A stretch of 37,984 nucleotides of DNA, from contig CAMQVI010000011.1 of NCBI GenBank assembly GCA_947038195.1, positions 1-37,984 of the forward strand. The letters are read 5' to 3'. Source of the stretch: an uncultured Brevinema sp. (GTDB taxonomy: Bacteria; Spirochaetota; Brevinematia; Brevinematales; Brevinemataceae). How positions within the stretch are numbered: the first letter of the stretch is position 1; each line of letters opens with the position of its first letter. This document shows, piece by piece, positions 23,898 through 31,080 of the stretch. Both the position numbers and the translations under genes were made by a program. The notes under the pieces were generated by a model. That model saw nothing but the letters and a program-made list of their open reading frames with translations, had not been told where the DNA came from and searched no databases.

Positions 23898-24839
23898 TTA
23901 TTTATATCTGGATTTAATACGAGGATCTACATAAGCATATAGAACATCTACAATTAAATTTACAATACTGAATGCCACAGCTAAAAAGATAACAATTCCC
24001 ATAACTCTAGGAGTATCTTTTTGGCGTATAGCCTCTACTAACAAACGTCCTACTCCTGGCCAAGAAAATACACTCTCTGTCAATATAGCACCACCGAGTA
24101 ATCCGCCAAATTGAATACCGATAACAGTTAGCACAGGAATCATCGCATTTCTTAAAGCATGCCTTGCGATTACATAAAATTCTGATACCCCTTTAGCTCT
24201 CGCCGTACGAATATAGTCTTGACGAATAACATCTAACATAGAAGAACGAGTCATTCTTGTAATAACAGCAGCTGTATTAACTCCTAAACTTAAGGTAGGC
24301 AATATCAAAGCTCTAATACCATTAATAGACCATGAAGGTTGCCCCACAGCTGGAAGCCAATTGAGATTTAAAGCAAATAATAAGATCAACATCAAACCCA
24401 ACCAAAAAACAGGCATAGAAACCCCTAAGAGAGTCAACACCATAACACCACTATCCCATAAGGAATATTGCCTCACAGCCGTAAAGACGCCTACAGGAAT
24501 TCCTATAATAATAGCTAAAATAACAGCACAAATTGTAAGTATTAAGGTATTAGGAAAACGAGACATAATTTCTTGTGTAACAGGTACATTAGTAGTATAA
24601 GAACGTCCGAAATCGCCCACAGCAGCAGCTGAAACATAACGGAAATATTGAACAATAAAGGGATCATTCAATCCTAGCTCTTCACGCTTAGCGTCCAAGG
24701 CTTCTTTAGAAGCGCTTTCCCCTAAGATTAATTGAGCAGGATCTCCTGGTGTTAAAGACATAATAGAAAACACTACAAAGGAAATTCCTATTACTACAGG
24801 AATTAACATGACGATCCGTTTTAAAATATACTTGCCCAT
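23898..24839 (-). CDS. dppB: Dipeptide/oligopeptide ABC transporter permease (DppB/OppB type)
   Basis: A 313-residue permease of full family length with six helices. Recognisable parts: the N-terminal YILKRIVMLIPVVIGISFVVF start, SLTPGDPAQLILGE, the EAA-like loop TARAKGVSEFYVIARHALRN, and the end SVFSWPGVGRLLVEAIRQKD with DPRIK. It leads the operon dppB-dppC-dppD-dppF. No gene for the substrate-binding lipoprotein lies before or after, so that component must be encoded elsewhere. GAGAGG precedes the ATG. Confidence 0.93.
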   Translation of the reverse strand: MGKYILKRIVMLIPVVIGISFVVFSIMSLTPGDPAQLILGESASKEALDAKREELGLNDPFIVQYFRYVSAAAVGDFGRSYTTNVPVTQEIMSRFPNTLILTICAVILAIIIGIPVGVFTAVRQYSLWDSGVMVLTLLGVSMPVFWLGLMLILLFALNLNWLPAVGQPSWSINGIRALILPTLSLGVNTAAVITRMTRSSMLDVIRQDYIRTARAKGVSEFYVIARHALRNAMIPVLTVIGIQFGGLLGGAILTESVFSWPGVGRLLVEAIRQKDTPRVMGIVIFLAVAFSIVNLIVDVLYAYVDPRIKSRYK

Positions 24840-24891
24840 AAAACACCTCTCAATTTTTTTGTATACTACATATACTCGATATGTTTCAAAT

Positions 24892-24920
24892 AGTATACCC
24901 TATTTTTTTTAAAAAAGCAA
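24892..24920 (-). promoter_or_regulatory. Promoter of the dpp operon
   Basis: On the minus strand TTGCTT (24920-24915), 17-bp spacer, TATACT (24897-24892), start near 24885; the leader is about 45 nt and contains GTATAC and ATATCGAGTATAT palindromic stretches. Confidence 0.55.
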
Positions 24921-24951
24921 GCAAAAAACACATTTACATAAAAATGATTAT

Positions 24952-24970
24952 AAAAAAGACAGCTTTGTCT
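24952..24970 (-). terminator. Terminator of the DUF218 gene
   Basis: Minus-strand stem AGACA-AAGC-TGTCT (24970-24957) followed by six T (24957-24952), directly after the stop codon. Confidence 0.65.
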
Positions 24971-24975
24971 GTATT

Positions 24976-25593
24976 TTAAGCAGAAAGGTGTTCGATGAGA
25001 AAAATAAAAGGAAAAAGGAAGATAGCAAAGCTTTCTCGCAAAGAAACTGCTAGAAAACTAATTAAGGAAATATTCACTCTATCAGTGGCAATAAATTGAG
25101 CCCCTTTAGAGGTATGAAATTTAGTATAGAATGCAATTCTTGGGATATGGTAGGCTTGGGATATAAAAATAGGTTCTGTTTGTAATTTTTCCGACATATG
25201 ATAAGCATTTTCTACTGTAGATTTTGTATTATTACCTTCTATATCTTCCTCAATATATTTATCAGCAATACCATTAGAAGAAAGATAATTTTTCATAACT
25301 TGCACTTCTTCTTTGCGTCCACTTATCATAACATAAACATTTTTTTGAGTCTGATGGGAGATTTGATTTGATTGCAATAGATACCAAATTTCTATTCCTT
25401 TTTGAAGTCTACGCTCCAAAGCAGGTACGGGATCCCCACTTTTAAGATACCCAGCCCCTAAAATTACCACTAATCGAGAACTCACTATCTGAGGAGGAGG
25501 AGGATTGTAGGTAGTAATAGCTATGGTGATAGTAGCATAAATAGCACAACAAGAGATGCAAGCAATTTTTGTGAACTTCCAAAATTTTTTCAT
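24976..25593 (-). CDS. DUF218 (SanA/YdcF/ElyC-like) membrane-anchored protein
   Basis: A 205-residue protein with an N-terminal membrane anchor (about residues 8-30) and a DUF218 domain: VVILGAGYLKSGDPVPALERRL (start of the domain, about 43-64, with the nucleotide-like VILGAG loop), MISGRKEE (about 88-95), GNNTKSTVENAYHM (about 115-128) and the late SQAYHIPRIAFY. The family includes SanA and ElyC, linked to envelope integrity and peptidoglycan-precursor metabolism in enterobacteria; the reaction is not settled. A C-terminal hydrophobic stretch (SFAIFLFPFIFLIEHL) may be a second membrane contact. Single gene, with its own terminator. Confidence 0.8.
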   Translation of the reverse strand: MKKFWKFTKIACISCCAIYATITIAITTYNPPPPQIVSSRLVVILGAGYLKSGDPVPALERRLQKGIEIWYLLQSNQISHQTQKNVYVMISGRKEEVQVMKNYLSSNGIADKYIEEDIEGNNTKSTVENAYHMSEKLQTEPIFISQAYHIPRIAFYTKFHTSKGAQFIATDRVNISLISFLAVSLRESFAIFLFPFIFLIEHLSA

Positions 25594-25720
25594 AATACAA
25601 TTATAGCTAATACTTATAAAAAAATCAAGTGTTCTTGTAAGTCAGCTATAATCCATAAATTTTTATCATTATCATCTCCCCTAAATTGTTTGATCTAAAA
25701 AGAAATTCAAAACCATGGTA

Positions 25721-25747
25721 TACATAATTTCAAAAAATTGCCGATAA
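25721..25747 (+). promoter_or_regulatory. Candidate sigma-28 promoter upstream of the CarD-like gene
   Basis: TACA (25721-25724), 15-bp spacer, GCCGATAA (25740-25747). The flagellar sigma factor consensus is TAAA-N15-GCCGATAA, so the -10 is perfect and the -35 has one mismatch. By base composition about one such 8-mer may occur by chance in this window, and an overlapping sigma-70 reading exists (TTGCCG 25738-25743, 18 bp, TAATAT 25762-25767). Confidence 0.4.
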
Positions 25748-25789
25748 ATAATTATACAAAATAATATAGTGAATAAGAAAAGTAATGTG

Positions 25790-25848
25790 CTAATTTTTTA
25801 TAACTTCTTAAAAGAGCACAAGGATGTGTTCTTTGTTATAAAAATTAG
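25790..25848 (+). promoter_or_regulatory. Two-part hairpin in the leader of the CarD-like gene
   Basis: Outer stem 25790-25804 / 25835-25848 (CTAATTTTTTATAAC with GTTATAAAAATTAG, one bulged T) and inner stem AGAGCAC (25813-25819) / GTGTTCT (25826-25832) with one G-T pair and loop AAGGAT. It lies between the candidate promoter and the ribosome site, so it may control translation or RNA stability. Confidence 0.5.
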
Positions 25849-25877
25849 TATATCAAAGAAATTTAGTGAGGGTATTA

Positions 25878-26378
25878 ATGTTTGAAAAAGGTTTGTCTGT
25901 ATTTTATCCCTTCCACGGAGCAGGTCAAATCGTTGAAATTGAGGAAAAGGAAGTCCTTGGTGAAAAAAGAGAGTATCTCATAATTGAATTCCCTCTAACC
26001 CATACAAAGATAATGTTGCCCACGGGTAACATTGAAAATTCAGGTCTACGTCCTCTTGCAACGGAAAAAATGATTAAGCAAAGTTTTGATATTTTGGCTT
26101 CTGATGGAGATGTTAATACATTTGATTGGAAACAGCGTTATAAACTGCATACAGAAATGATTAAATCAGGAGCGATTTTAGATATCGCAGAGGTTATTAG
26201 AAATCTCTATAGAAGAAATATCGTAAAAGAACTATCCTCTACGGAGAAAAAACTTTTCAACGATGCTCTAGATATGATTGCTGGAGAAATTAGTGTGGTA
26301 CTAAATAAAGATAGTGAAAATATCCGATCTGAAATTACTTCTATACTAAATACACATGCTCCTCTTATTGATGAGTAA
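25878..26378 (+). CDS. CarD/CdnL-family transcriptional regulator
   Basis: A 166-residue cytoplasmic protein. The N-terminus (1-70) is the RNA-polymerase-interacting Tudor-like domain: GLSVFYPFHGAGQIVEIEEKE, with the typical VxYPxHGxGxI pattern, and ITH/IMLP strands after it. Residues 75-166 are the helical DNA-binding part, with EVIRNLYRRN and LSSTEKKLFNDALDMIAGEI matching CarD helices. CarD proteins bind the RNA polymerase beta subunit and stabilise open promoter complexes, especially at rRNA promoters. The ATG at 25878 was chosen over an in-frame GTG at 25866 because GTGAGGG serves as its ribosome site and homology begins there. Confidence 0.92.
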   Translation: MFEKGLSVFYPFHGAGQIVEIEEKEVLGEKREYLIIEFPLTHTKIMLPTGNIENSGLRPLATEKMIKQSFDILASDGDVNTFDWKQRYKLHTEMIKSGAILDIAEVIRNLYRRNIVKELSSTEKKLFNDALDMIAGEISVVLNKDSENIRSEITSILNTHAPLIDE

Positions 26379-26404
26379 TTCTATATCATACCAATAACTA
26401 TTAA

Positions 26405-26448
26405 ATACTTGAGAGATTTGAGACCAAATCTCTCAAGTGTTTTTTTTA
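26405..26448 (+). terminator. Terminator of the CarD-like gene
   Basis: A perfect 14-bp stem, ACTTGAGAGATTTG (26407-26420) / CAAATCTCTCAAGT (26425-26438), is followed by GTTTTTTTT. Confidence 0.92.
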
Positions 26449-26455
26449 GATTTAT

Positions 26456-26499
26456 TTGATTTTTAATAAAAATTAATGTATACTAATATTATTAGTATA
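26456..26499 (+). promoter_or_regulatory. Promoter with a palindrome starting at its -10
   Basis: TTGATT (26456-26461), 17-bp spacer, TATACT (26479-26484). The -10 is the left end of a perfect inverted repeat, arms TATACTAAT (26479-26487) and ATTAGTATA (26491-26499) around ATT, covering roughly -12 to +9. A repressor could bind there, or the sequence could be a chance AT palindrome. Confidence 0.5.
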
Positions 26500-26542
26500 T
26501 ATGTAAAGCTAATATTTAATATTAATTTCCATGGAGAGTGTT

Positions 26543-27316
26543 ATGACGGCATTATCTTCTTTAAAAAAAGATGAGCTCTTAGATCTTGCTAAAAAACAAC
26601 AGTTAACCACTACCACTAAAATGACCAAAAAAGATCTTATTGACTTACTAGAAAATAAGACCTCAAAAGAGCCTGCTAAAAAACCTGTGGCTAAAAAAGT
26701 CTCTCCAACGAAAGAGCCCGCTAAAAAACCTGTGGCTAAAAAAGTCTCTCCAACGAAAGAGCCTGCTAAAACGGTGGCTAAAAAAGACTCCCCAGCGAAA
26801 GCTCCTACTAAAACGGTGGCTACCATTAAAGCTAGTGGGATTAAAGTGCCTAAACCTCAAGTTAAAAAAGTAGAAGTTCCTACTAAAAATATGCACGTTC
26901 AATTTAACGATCACATCACCGTACTACCCCAATCTAATAACACAGTGCTTATCGTATGGAATGCAGATCCTAACGGAGACGATCAAGTAAAAGCATGGAA
27001 ATTAAGTAATCGATTAGGTTTAGATATCTTACTTCCCGCCTATTCTCGTTCTCTTTTCATCGATATTTCTTTATTAGCACTTTTAGACTTTGCTCTCTAT
27101 AAAATATACCACAATGAAACTAAAGAGTTATTTGCAGTATACCAAGAACAAAGGCTCGTTACATATCCCCATCCATCTACGATCACCCCTGAAGATAGAT
27201 TAGTTGTAGACCAGCCCAAGGGGCATCCCTCTTCCGCTAATCACTACATAGATAAGGACAACGGCGATTTCAAGGTAAATACCAGTAGTAGCCATTTTTT
27301 CAGAAAAAATAAATAA
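26543..27316 (+). CDS. Lys/Ala/Pro-repeat protein with SAP/Rho-N-like start, unknown function
   Basis: A 257-residue protein in three parts. Residues 1-40 (SSLKKDELLDLAKKQQL, MTKKDLIDLLENK) look like a SAP or Rho-N helix-extended-helix, often nucleic-acid binding. Residues 42-93 are a basic low-complexity repeat, unit KEPAKKPVAKKVSPT, like histone-H1-type tails. Residues about 112-257 form a folded domain with LPQSNNTVLIVWNADPNGDD and GLDILLPAYSRSLFIDIS, possibly DUF4912-like (weak resemblance). Together they suggest a nucleoid- or RNA-associated protein. The ATG at 26543 was chosen from GGAGAG 4-5 nt upstream. The stop overlaps the ybeY start (TAATG), so translation is coupled. Confidence 0.75.
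   Translation: MTALSSLKKDELLDLAKKQQLTTTTKMTKKDLIDLLENKTSKEPAKKPVAKKVSPTKEPAKKPVAKKVSPTKEPAKTVAKKDSPAKAPTKTVATIKASGIKVPKPQVKKVEVPTKNMHVQFNDHITVLPQSNNTVLIVWNADPNGDDQVKAWKLSNRLGLDILLPAYSRSLFIDISLLALLDFALYKIYHNETKELFAVYQEQRLVTYPHPSTITPEDRLVVDQPKGHPSSANHYIDKDNGDFKVNTSSSHFFRKNK
26666..26823 (+). repeat. Tandem 45-bp coding repeats
   Basis: Units at 26666-26710 and 26711-26755 differ by a single base; a third of 42 bp (26756-26797) and a partial fourth are diverged (KEPAKTVAKKDSPA, KAPTKTVA). Near-identity at third codon positions points to recent expansion by slippage or unequal recombination. Confidence 0.85.
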
Positions 27317-27789
27317 TGTTTGAAATTAGTGTTTCTGGCAATATTATTCCCTTAGCTGATGATTATCTCGTTTTTTTACAAGCTTTCCTACAAAATATCC
27401 TAAAAGACTTTGAGTCCGAAAACAGAATTTGTTCTGTACTCATTTGTGATAATCCCTTTATCCAACAATTAAACAAACAATACCGATTAAAAGACTACCC
27501 TACAGACGTTTTATCTTTCACAATGGACGAAGACGAGGAGTTTATTCTCCCCCATTCTTCTTTAGGAGATATCGTTATTTCTTCAGAAATGGCTTTTAGT
27601 CAAGCCCAAGAATTCCAAGTAAGCTATGAGGAAGAATTTGCTCGTTTAACGATACATGGACTACTACACCTTCTAGGTTATGACCACGAGCTAGGCGAAG
27701 AAGAACATAAAGAAATGTTTTCTATCCAAGATACCTACATGATCCAATTTATGGCATCGTACAACAACACAGATAGTGCTCTCATATAA
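27316..27789 (+). CDS. ybeY: Endoribonuclease YbeY (rRNA maturation factor)
   Basis: A 157-residue zinc-dependent RNase needed for 16S rRNA 3'-end maturation and ribosome quality control. The zinc motif H114-GLL-H118-LLGYD-H124 (HxxxHxxxxxH) is intact, and the upstream LNKQYRLKDYPTDVLSFTM and GDIVIS are typical. Length is normal. Its ATG overlaps the stop of the Lys-rich gene, and a terminator shared with groES follows after about 170 bp. Confidence 0.96.
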   Translation: MFEISVSGNIIPLADDYLVFLQAFLQNILKDFESENRICSVLICDNPFIQQLNKQYRLKDYPTDVLSFTMDEDEEFILPHSSLGDIVISSEMAFSQAQEFQVSYEEEFARLTIHGLLHLLGYDHELGEEEHKEMFSIQDTYMIQFMASYNNTDSALI

Positions 27790-27955
27790 AGCCCCCACCC
27801 GAATTGGGGAGCCTACACTAGGTAGATTTCATATAACATCATACAATACTATAAAAAATCTCCATAAGCGTTTAAATTTAACTTAAGGTATCGCCCACAA
27901 TGAGAAGCTTAGATTCCATTTTATAGCATCACACAACACTATAAAAACCCCAAAA
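27790..27955. repeat. Gap after ybeY with an imperfect direct repeat
   Basis: Two similar stretches of about 30 bp, containing CATCATACAATACTATAAAAA (in part, from 27838) and CATCACACAACACTATAAAA (27928 on), lie about 90 bp apart, each after an ATT(C)CAT-like start. CCCCACCCGAATTGGGG near 27792 can form a small hairpin. No ORF or known RNA was recognised. Confidence 0.4.
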
Positions 27956-27985
27956 ATAAAACCCTCTCAATGAGAGGGTTTTTTA
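27956..27985. terminator. Bidirectional terminator between ybeY and groES
   Basis: AAAACCCTCTC (27958-27968) pairs with GAGAGGGTTTT (27972-27982) around AAT, with A and T runs on both sides, suited to both convergent transcripts. Confidence 0.88.
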
Positions 27986-27992
27986 ATTCAAA

Positions 27993-28253
27993 CTATTCTA
28001 CAATAGCAAGAACATTTTCCATTTCTAATAGTAACTGTTCTTTACTATCTACGACAATTTGTGTTCCTGAATATTTATCAAAAACAACAGTTTGCCCTAC
28101 TTTTACAGTAATATCAGTATCGCCTATAGCGATAACAATACCTGTATTAGTTTTTTCTTGAGCAGCAGTAGGGATATATAAACCACTAGCGGTTTTTTCT
28201 TCCCCAGCTTTCACTTCAATAAGAATACGACTTCCAATAGGTTTTACGGTCAT
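27993..28253 (-). CDS. groES: Co-chaperonin GroES
   Basis: An 86-residue heptameric lid of the GroEL chaperonin, slightly shorter than the usual 94-97. The N-terminal VKPIGSRILIEV, the mobile GroEL-binding loop EEKTASGLYIP (about 18-28) and GxVIAIG, VKVGQTVVFDKYSGTQI are conserved. groEL is not adjacent: upstream is an acyltransferase gene and downstream is convergent ybeY. Separate groES and groEL loci are known in Borrelia. I found no CIRCE element upstream; GGAGGA lies before the ATG. Confidence 0.95.
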   Translation of the reverse strand: MTVKPIGSRILIEVKAGEEKTASGLYIPTAAQEKTNTGIVIAIGDTDITVKVGQTVVFDKYSGTQIVVDSKEQLLLEMENVLAIVE

Positions 28254-28290
28254 TATCTTCCTCCAAAATTATATCTTTTTTTTATTACTT

Positions 28291-28319
28291 TATATATTAT
28301 ATAGCAAATATCGTGCCAA
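28291..28319 (-). promoter_or_regulatory. Candidate promoter of groES
   Basis: Minus strand TTGGCA (28319-28314), 17-bp spacer, TATATA (28296-28291), start near 28284. AT-rich surroundings make the exact -10 uncertain. Confidence 0.4.
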
Positions 28320-28352
28320 TCAGTATTATTTTGAGTATTTTTTTGAAAATAC

Positions 28353-29321
28353 CTAGAATCTATCACTATCTGGATTTTTTTCCCATTCTTTAAGACTTTC
28401 TCTCGTTAGTCCCCATCGATCAGTACCCAAAGTATACCAATTCTTCACATCTTTTTTAATAATAGATTCGTATTTTGTATAGATTTTTTCCATTAAGTTT
28501 TTTACGTCTTGAACCTTATCATCTGTTTTGACTGCTTCAATATCGGTGTCAATATCTACTAAATATTGCCCTTTACCCAAATACTGACTATAGCTACTGA
28601 ATAGAAGGGACTTCATTTTAAGAGCTAAACCAGCAGTGCCTGAAGGAACGGCAGCCTCTTCTCCAAAAAAAGGAATAAACAAAGGGTCAAACCAATGAGT
28701 TTGATCCGCTACTAAGCCTACAACCCCTCCCTTTTTCATACAATCTAAAAGAGGTCTCATTAAGGATATTTCATTATAGATAGTACCAATACCTAATTCA
28801 TGTCGCAAATATTGGATATGCTTATCAATCCACGGATTAAATTGTCTTTCCACCAGACAAGTCATGGGTATCCCTACACTAGTCATAAAACAGCCTAAAA
28901 TCTCCCAATTTCCACAATGCAAGGTAAATCCTACAAAGTTACGTTCTTTCCTATGATACACTTGTGAAATTTGATTACAGCTATTGACTCTTATATAAGA
29001 TATTTTTTCTTGAAAGCCCATTCTAGAAAACTGTATCATCTCTACAATAATCCTCAATTCATAGCCAGCTATCACCCTAGAAATATCATCAAGTTCCTCG
29101 TCTGAAAAATCTTTGTGGGGATAAATAATAGCTAAGTTTTTTTGGATTGTTATTTTTTTATTAGGGCTTAATCTTAATAATAAAGAGCCTATTTTTTTAG
29201 AAAATTCGTAGGTTTTTTGGTAAGGACATAATAAGGCGATCACATGGATAAGAGGCAGTAAGACTACTGCCTCTATAAACATTAAAACCTTACTCATATT
29301 TGAAAATTTACGTTTTGCCAT
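28353..29321 (-). CDS. LpxL/HtrB-family lysophospholipid (lipid A-type) acyltransferase
   Basis: A 322-residue membrane-associated acyltransferase. An N-terminal hydrophobic helix (about 12-32) anchors it. The catalytic H135-CGNW-E140 (Hx4E) is present, followed by ERQFNPWID, ADQTHWFDPLFIPFFGEEAAVPSGTAGLA-type region (key parts ADQ and PFFG) that fit the LpxL family, which adds secondary acyl chains to lipid A or related glycolipids. Whether this organism makes lipid A is not shown by the window. The gene begins about 20 bp after a 66-bp repeat array that ends the preceding gene. Confidence 0.88.
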   Translation of the reverse strand: MAKRKFSNMSKVLMFIEAVVLLPLIHVIALLCPYQKTYEFSKKIGSLLLRLSPNKKITIQKNLAIIYPHKDFSDEELDDISRVIAGYELRIIVEMIQFSRMGFQEKISYIRVNSCNQISQVYHRKERNFVGFTLHCGNWEILGCFMTSVGIPMTCLVERQFNPWIDKHIQYLRHELGIGTIYNEISLMRPLLDCMKKGGVVGLVADQTHWFDPLFIPFFGEEAAVPSGTAGLALKMKSLLFSSYSQYLGKGQYLVDIDTDIEAVKTDDKVQDVKNLMEKIYTKYESIIKKDVKNWYTLGTDRWGLTRESLKEWEKNPDSDRF

Positions 29322-29355
29322 ATAAAACCTTGACTATTTTCTAGTGTTCTTCAGT

Positions 29356-29487
29356 GACCTTTTACCATGCCCTTGCAATGCCTTTTTAGCTTTCCTCAGC
29401 CACCGTTTCTTCAGTCACTTTGACCTTTTACCATGTCCTTGCAATGCCTTTTTAGCTTTCCTCAGTCACCGTTTCTTCAGTCACCGT
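29356..29487 (-). repeat. Two tandem 66-bp repeats running through the end of a coiled-coil gene
   Basis: GACCTTTTACCATG begins at 29356 and again at 29422; the two 66-bp units differ by a few bases. The second unit contains the stop codon and last codons of the coiled-coil gene; the first is the same sequence, now downstream and untranslated, with a stop in the corresponding frame. A shorter ACGGTGACTGAAGA-type duplication (ETVTEETVTEE) is nested inside the second unit. Confidence 0.85.
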
Positions 29488-30201
29488 TTCTTCCATTGCC
29501 TTTTTAGCATCTTTAATCGCTTGTTGTTCTTCTTTTTCTCTCTGCATTTCAGCATCTTTAATCGCTTTTTCAGCGTCTTTAATTGCTTGTTGTTCTTCTT
29601 TCTCTCTCTTCTTTCTCTCTTTGGCTAAAGCTCGTTGATTTTTAGCTGCAACCTTTTCTTCTCTAGCTATTTGCTTGTCTAAAAAAGACTTCGCTTTTCT
29701 ATCTGCTAAAAAGATAATATCTTCTTGTTTCTTAAAAACTTTAAATTCTTTAGGATTGCGGATTCTATTGGCTATCATTTTAGCTAAACTTTGGGTAGTT
29801 GTGGGCGCCCCTTTGAGTTGTAAGATAGCGTCAAAATATTCCAAGGCTTTTTTATCTTGATTTTTATTATAATGAATAAATCCCGCTTCGTAGTTCGCCC
29901 ATGCTACTGCCGCCGTGTCACTTTTAAATATATCGATTACATTAGTATAAAAATAGAGTGCTTTTCCGCTATAGTTGATAGCATAAGCTGAAGCAGCCAT
30001 ATCCATAACTCTATTAGCAGATAACTGGCTCAAAATATCCTTACTAGGAACATAGATAGAATAAGGATTGTAAGGGGGCATGATATCATAAGAAGAAGTC
30101 TTTTCTTCTGTTTCTGGAGCTTCCATCTTTGGGTCTTTAATAATCATTGTGTGAGATGTGGTAGTAAAAAATAATAGCACTAGTAGATTGAAAATATACA
30201 T
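29452..30201 (-). CDS. Exported helical/TPR-like protein with Lys/Glu/Ala coiled-coil tail
   Basis: A 249-residue protein of unknown function. Residues 1-17 are a signal-like hydrophobic segment. Residues about 60-130 contain TPR-like helices (ALYFYTNVIDIFKSDTAA, AGFIHYNKNQDKKALEYFDAI). From about 165 to the end it is a charged coiled coil with an internal repeat, (R)EKEEQQAIKDAEKAIKDAEMQ then REKEEQQAIKDAKKAM (shown here in part), and a Thr/Glu end ETVTEETVTEES. Its ATG overlaps the stop of the upstream TPR gene (TAATG), so the two are co-translated and may act together. The DNA repeat at its 3' end suggests the tail length is unstable. Confidence 0.7.
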   Translation of the reverse strand: MYIFNLLVLLFFTTTSHTMIIKDPKMEAPETEEKTSSYDIMPPYNPYSIYVPSKDILSQLSANRVMDMAASAYAINYSGKALYFYTNVIDIFKSDTAAVAWANYEAGFIHYNKNQDKKALEYFDAILQLKGAPTTTQSLAKMIANRIRNPKEFKVFKKQEDIIFLADRKAKSFLDKQIAREEKVAAKNQRALAKERKKREKEEQQAIKDAEKAIKDAEMQREKEEQQAIKDAKKAMEETVTEETVTEES

Positions 30202-30887
30202 TATTTCTCCATTTTTTTCAGTAGTTCTTTCATTCTTTTAGTAATCAATAGATTATCAGGATCTATCTCTAGAGCGTTTTCAAGCTCTAGCTTTGCCTCA
30301 TCATAAGATGAAGACTCCATAAGAGCTCTAGCCAAACTATCTCTATAAGCGGGATTTTTAGGATCTAATTCTACCGCTTTTCGACATAAAGTCATCCCTT
30401 CTTCTATATCTTTTTTAGTTTCAATCAAGATATATCCTAAGTTATTAATAGCACTAGCATAACTAGGGTCTATATCTAAAGCCTTTCTCAAAGCGTCAAT
30501 TGCTTGATTTGTCATATTACGTTCATAAAACACGGCTCCCAAAGCGGAATAAGCTCCTGGCTCTGGCACCCCTGTTTGCAAAGCTTCTCTAAAAGCTCTT
30601 TCAGCTTTACTAAAGGCTTTAACATCTGCATAAGCTTTTCCGAGAAAAATCAAACAACGAAATTTTTGTCCCAAATCTAACGGAGAACTCCTAGCTAACT
30701 CTAAATAACGAATACCTCTTTGGTAATTTTGGACACGAACTAATAATAAACCTAGATAAAAGCTAACCAGTCCGTTTTCAGGGTCTTGTTCTAGCATATT
30801 TGCTAGTTGGTCTATAGCTACTTCGTAATTCCCCGTATCAGTACTCTGAGATAGAATATCTTCTAATTCATTCACAGACACATTCAT
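30201..30887 (-). CDS. Tetratricopeptide repeat protein
   Basis: A 228-residue protein built from about five or six TPR units; examples of the consensus W/L-G-Y-A-F-A-P pattern are GLVSFYLGLLLVRVQNYQRGI, AYSALGAVFYERNMTNQAI and ASAINNLGYILIETKKDIEEGM (each cut short here). There is no signal peptide or membrane segment, so it is probably cytoplasmic. TPRs hold protein partners; the partner is unknown. AGAGGA lies before the ATG. Coupled by overlap to the coiled-coil gene. Confidence 0.8.
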   Translation of the reverse strand: MNVSVNELEDILSQSTDTGNYEVAIDQLANMLEQDPENGLVSFYLGLLLVRVQNYQRGIRYLELARSSPLDLGQKFRCLIFLGKAYADVKAFSKAERAFREALQTGVPEPGAYSALGAVFYERNMTNQAIDALRKALDIDPSYASAINNLGYILIETKKDIEEGMTLCRKAVELDPKNPAYRDSLARALMESSSYDEAKLELENALEIDPDNLLITKRMKELLKKMEK

Positions 30888-31020
30888 GTTCTATCCTCTT
30901 TAAAAATTCCAAGTATAAATATATCGCTTATATTCCTAAAATTATAACAAATTTATTATAAAAAATCAACTTAATACTCTAAATATATTGCACTCATCTT
31001 TTATCAAGATTTACAAAATA

Positions 31021-31055
31021 AAAAAGTGAACTCTATAATAGAATTCACTTTTTTA
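31021..31055 (-). terminator. Terminator of the 357-residue TPR gene
   Basis: AAAAGTGAACTCTATAATAG pairs with its inverted partner ending TTCACTTTT (stem GTGAA/TTCAC plus flanking A/T runs), directly after the gene's stop on the minus strand. Confidence 0.75.
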
Positions 31056-31080
31056 TTTTTCTTACTATATAATAACATTT

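Noticed and set aside
26663-26914. Minus-strand open frame rich in Phe, Ser and Arg
   Set aside because: It is the complement of the Lys-rich coding repeat; low complexity on one strand gives a long open frame on the other.
28254-28352. CIRCE heat-shock operator upstream of groES
   Set aside because: I looked for TTAGCACTC-N9-GAGTGCTAA and found nothing close to it.
29344-29628. Open frame on the plus strand with repeated LLPCPCNAFLAFLSHRFFS-like sequence
   Set aside because: It is antisense to the coiled-coil gene and only mirrors its 66-bp DNA repeats; no ribosome site or promoter was seen.
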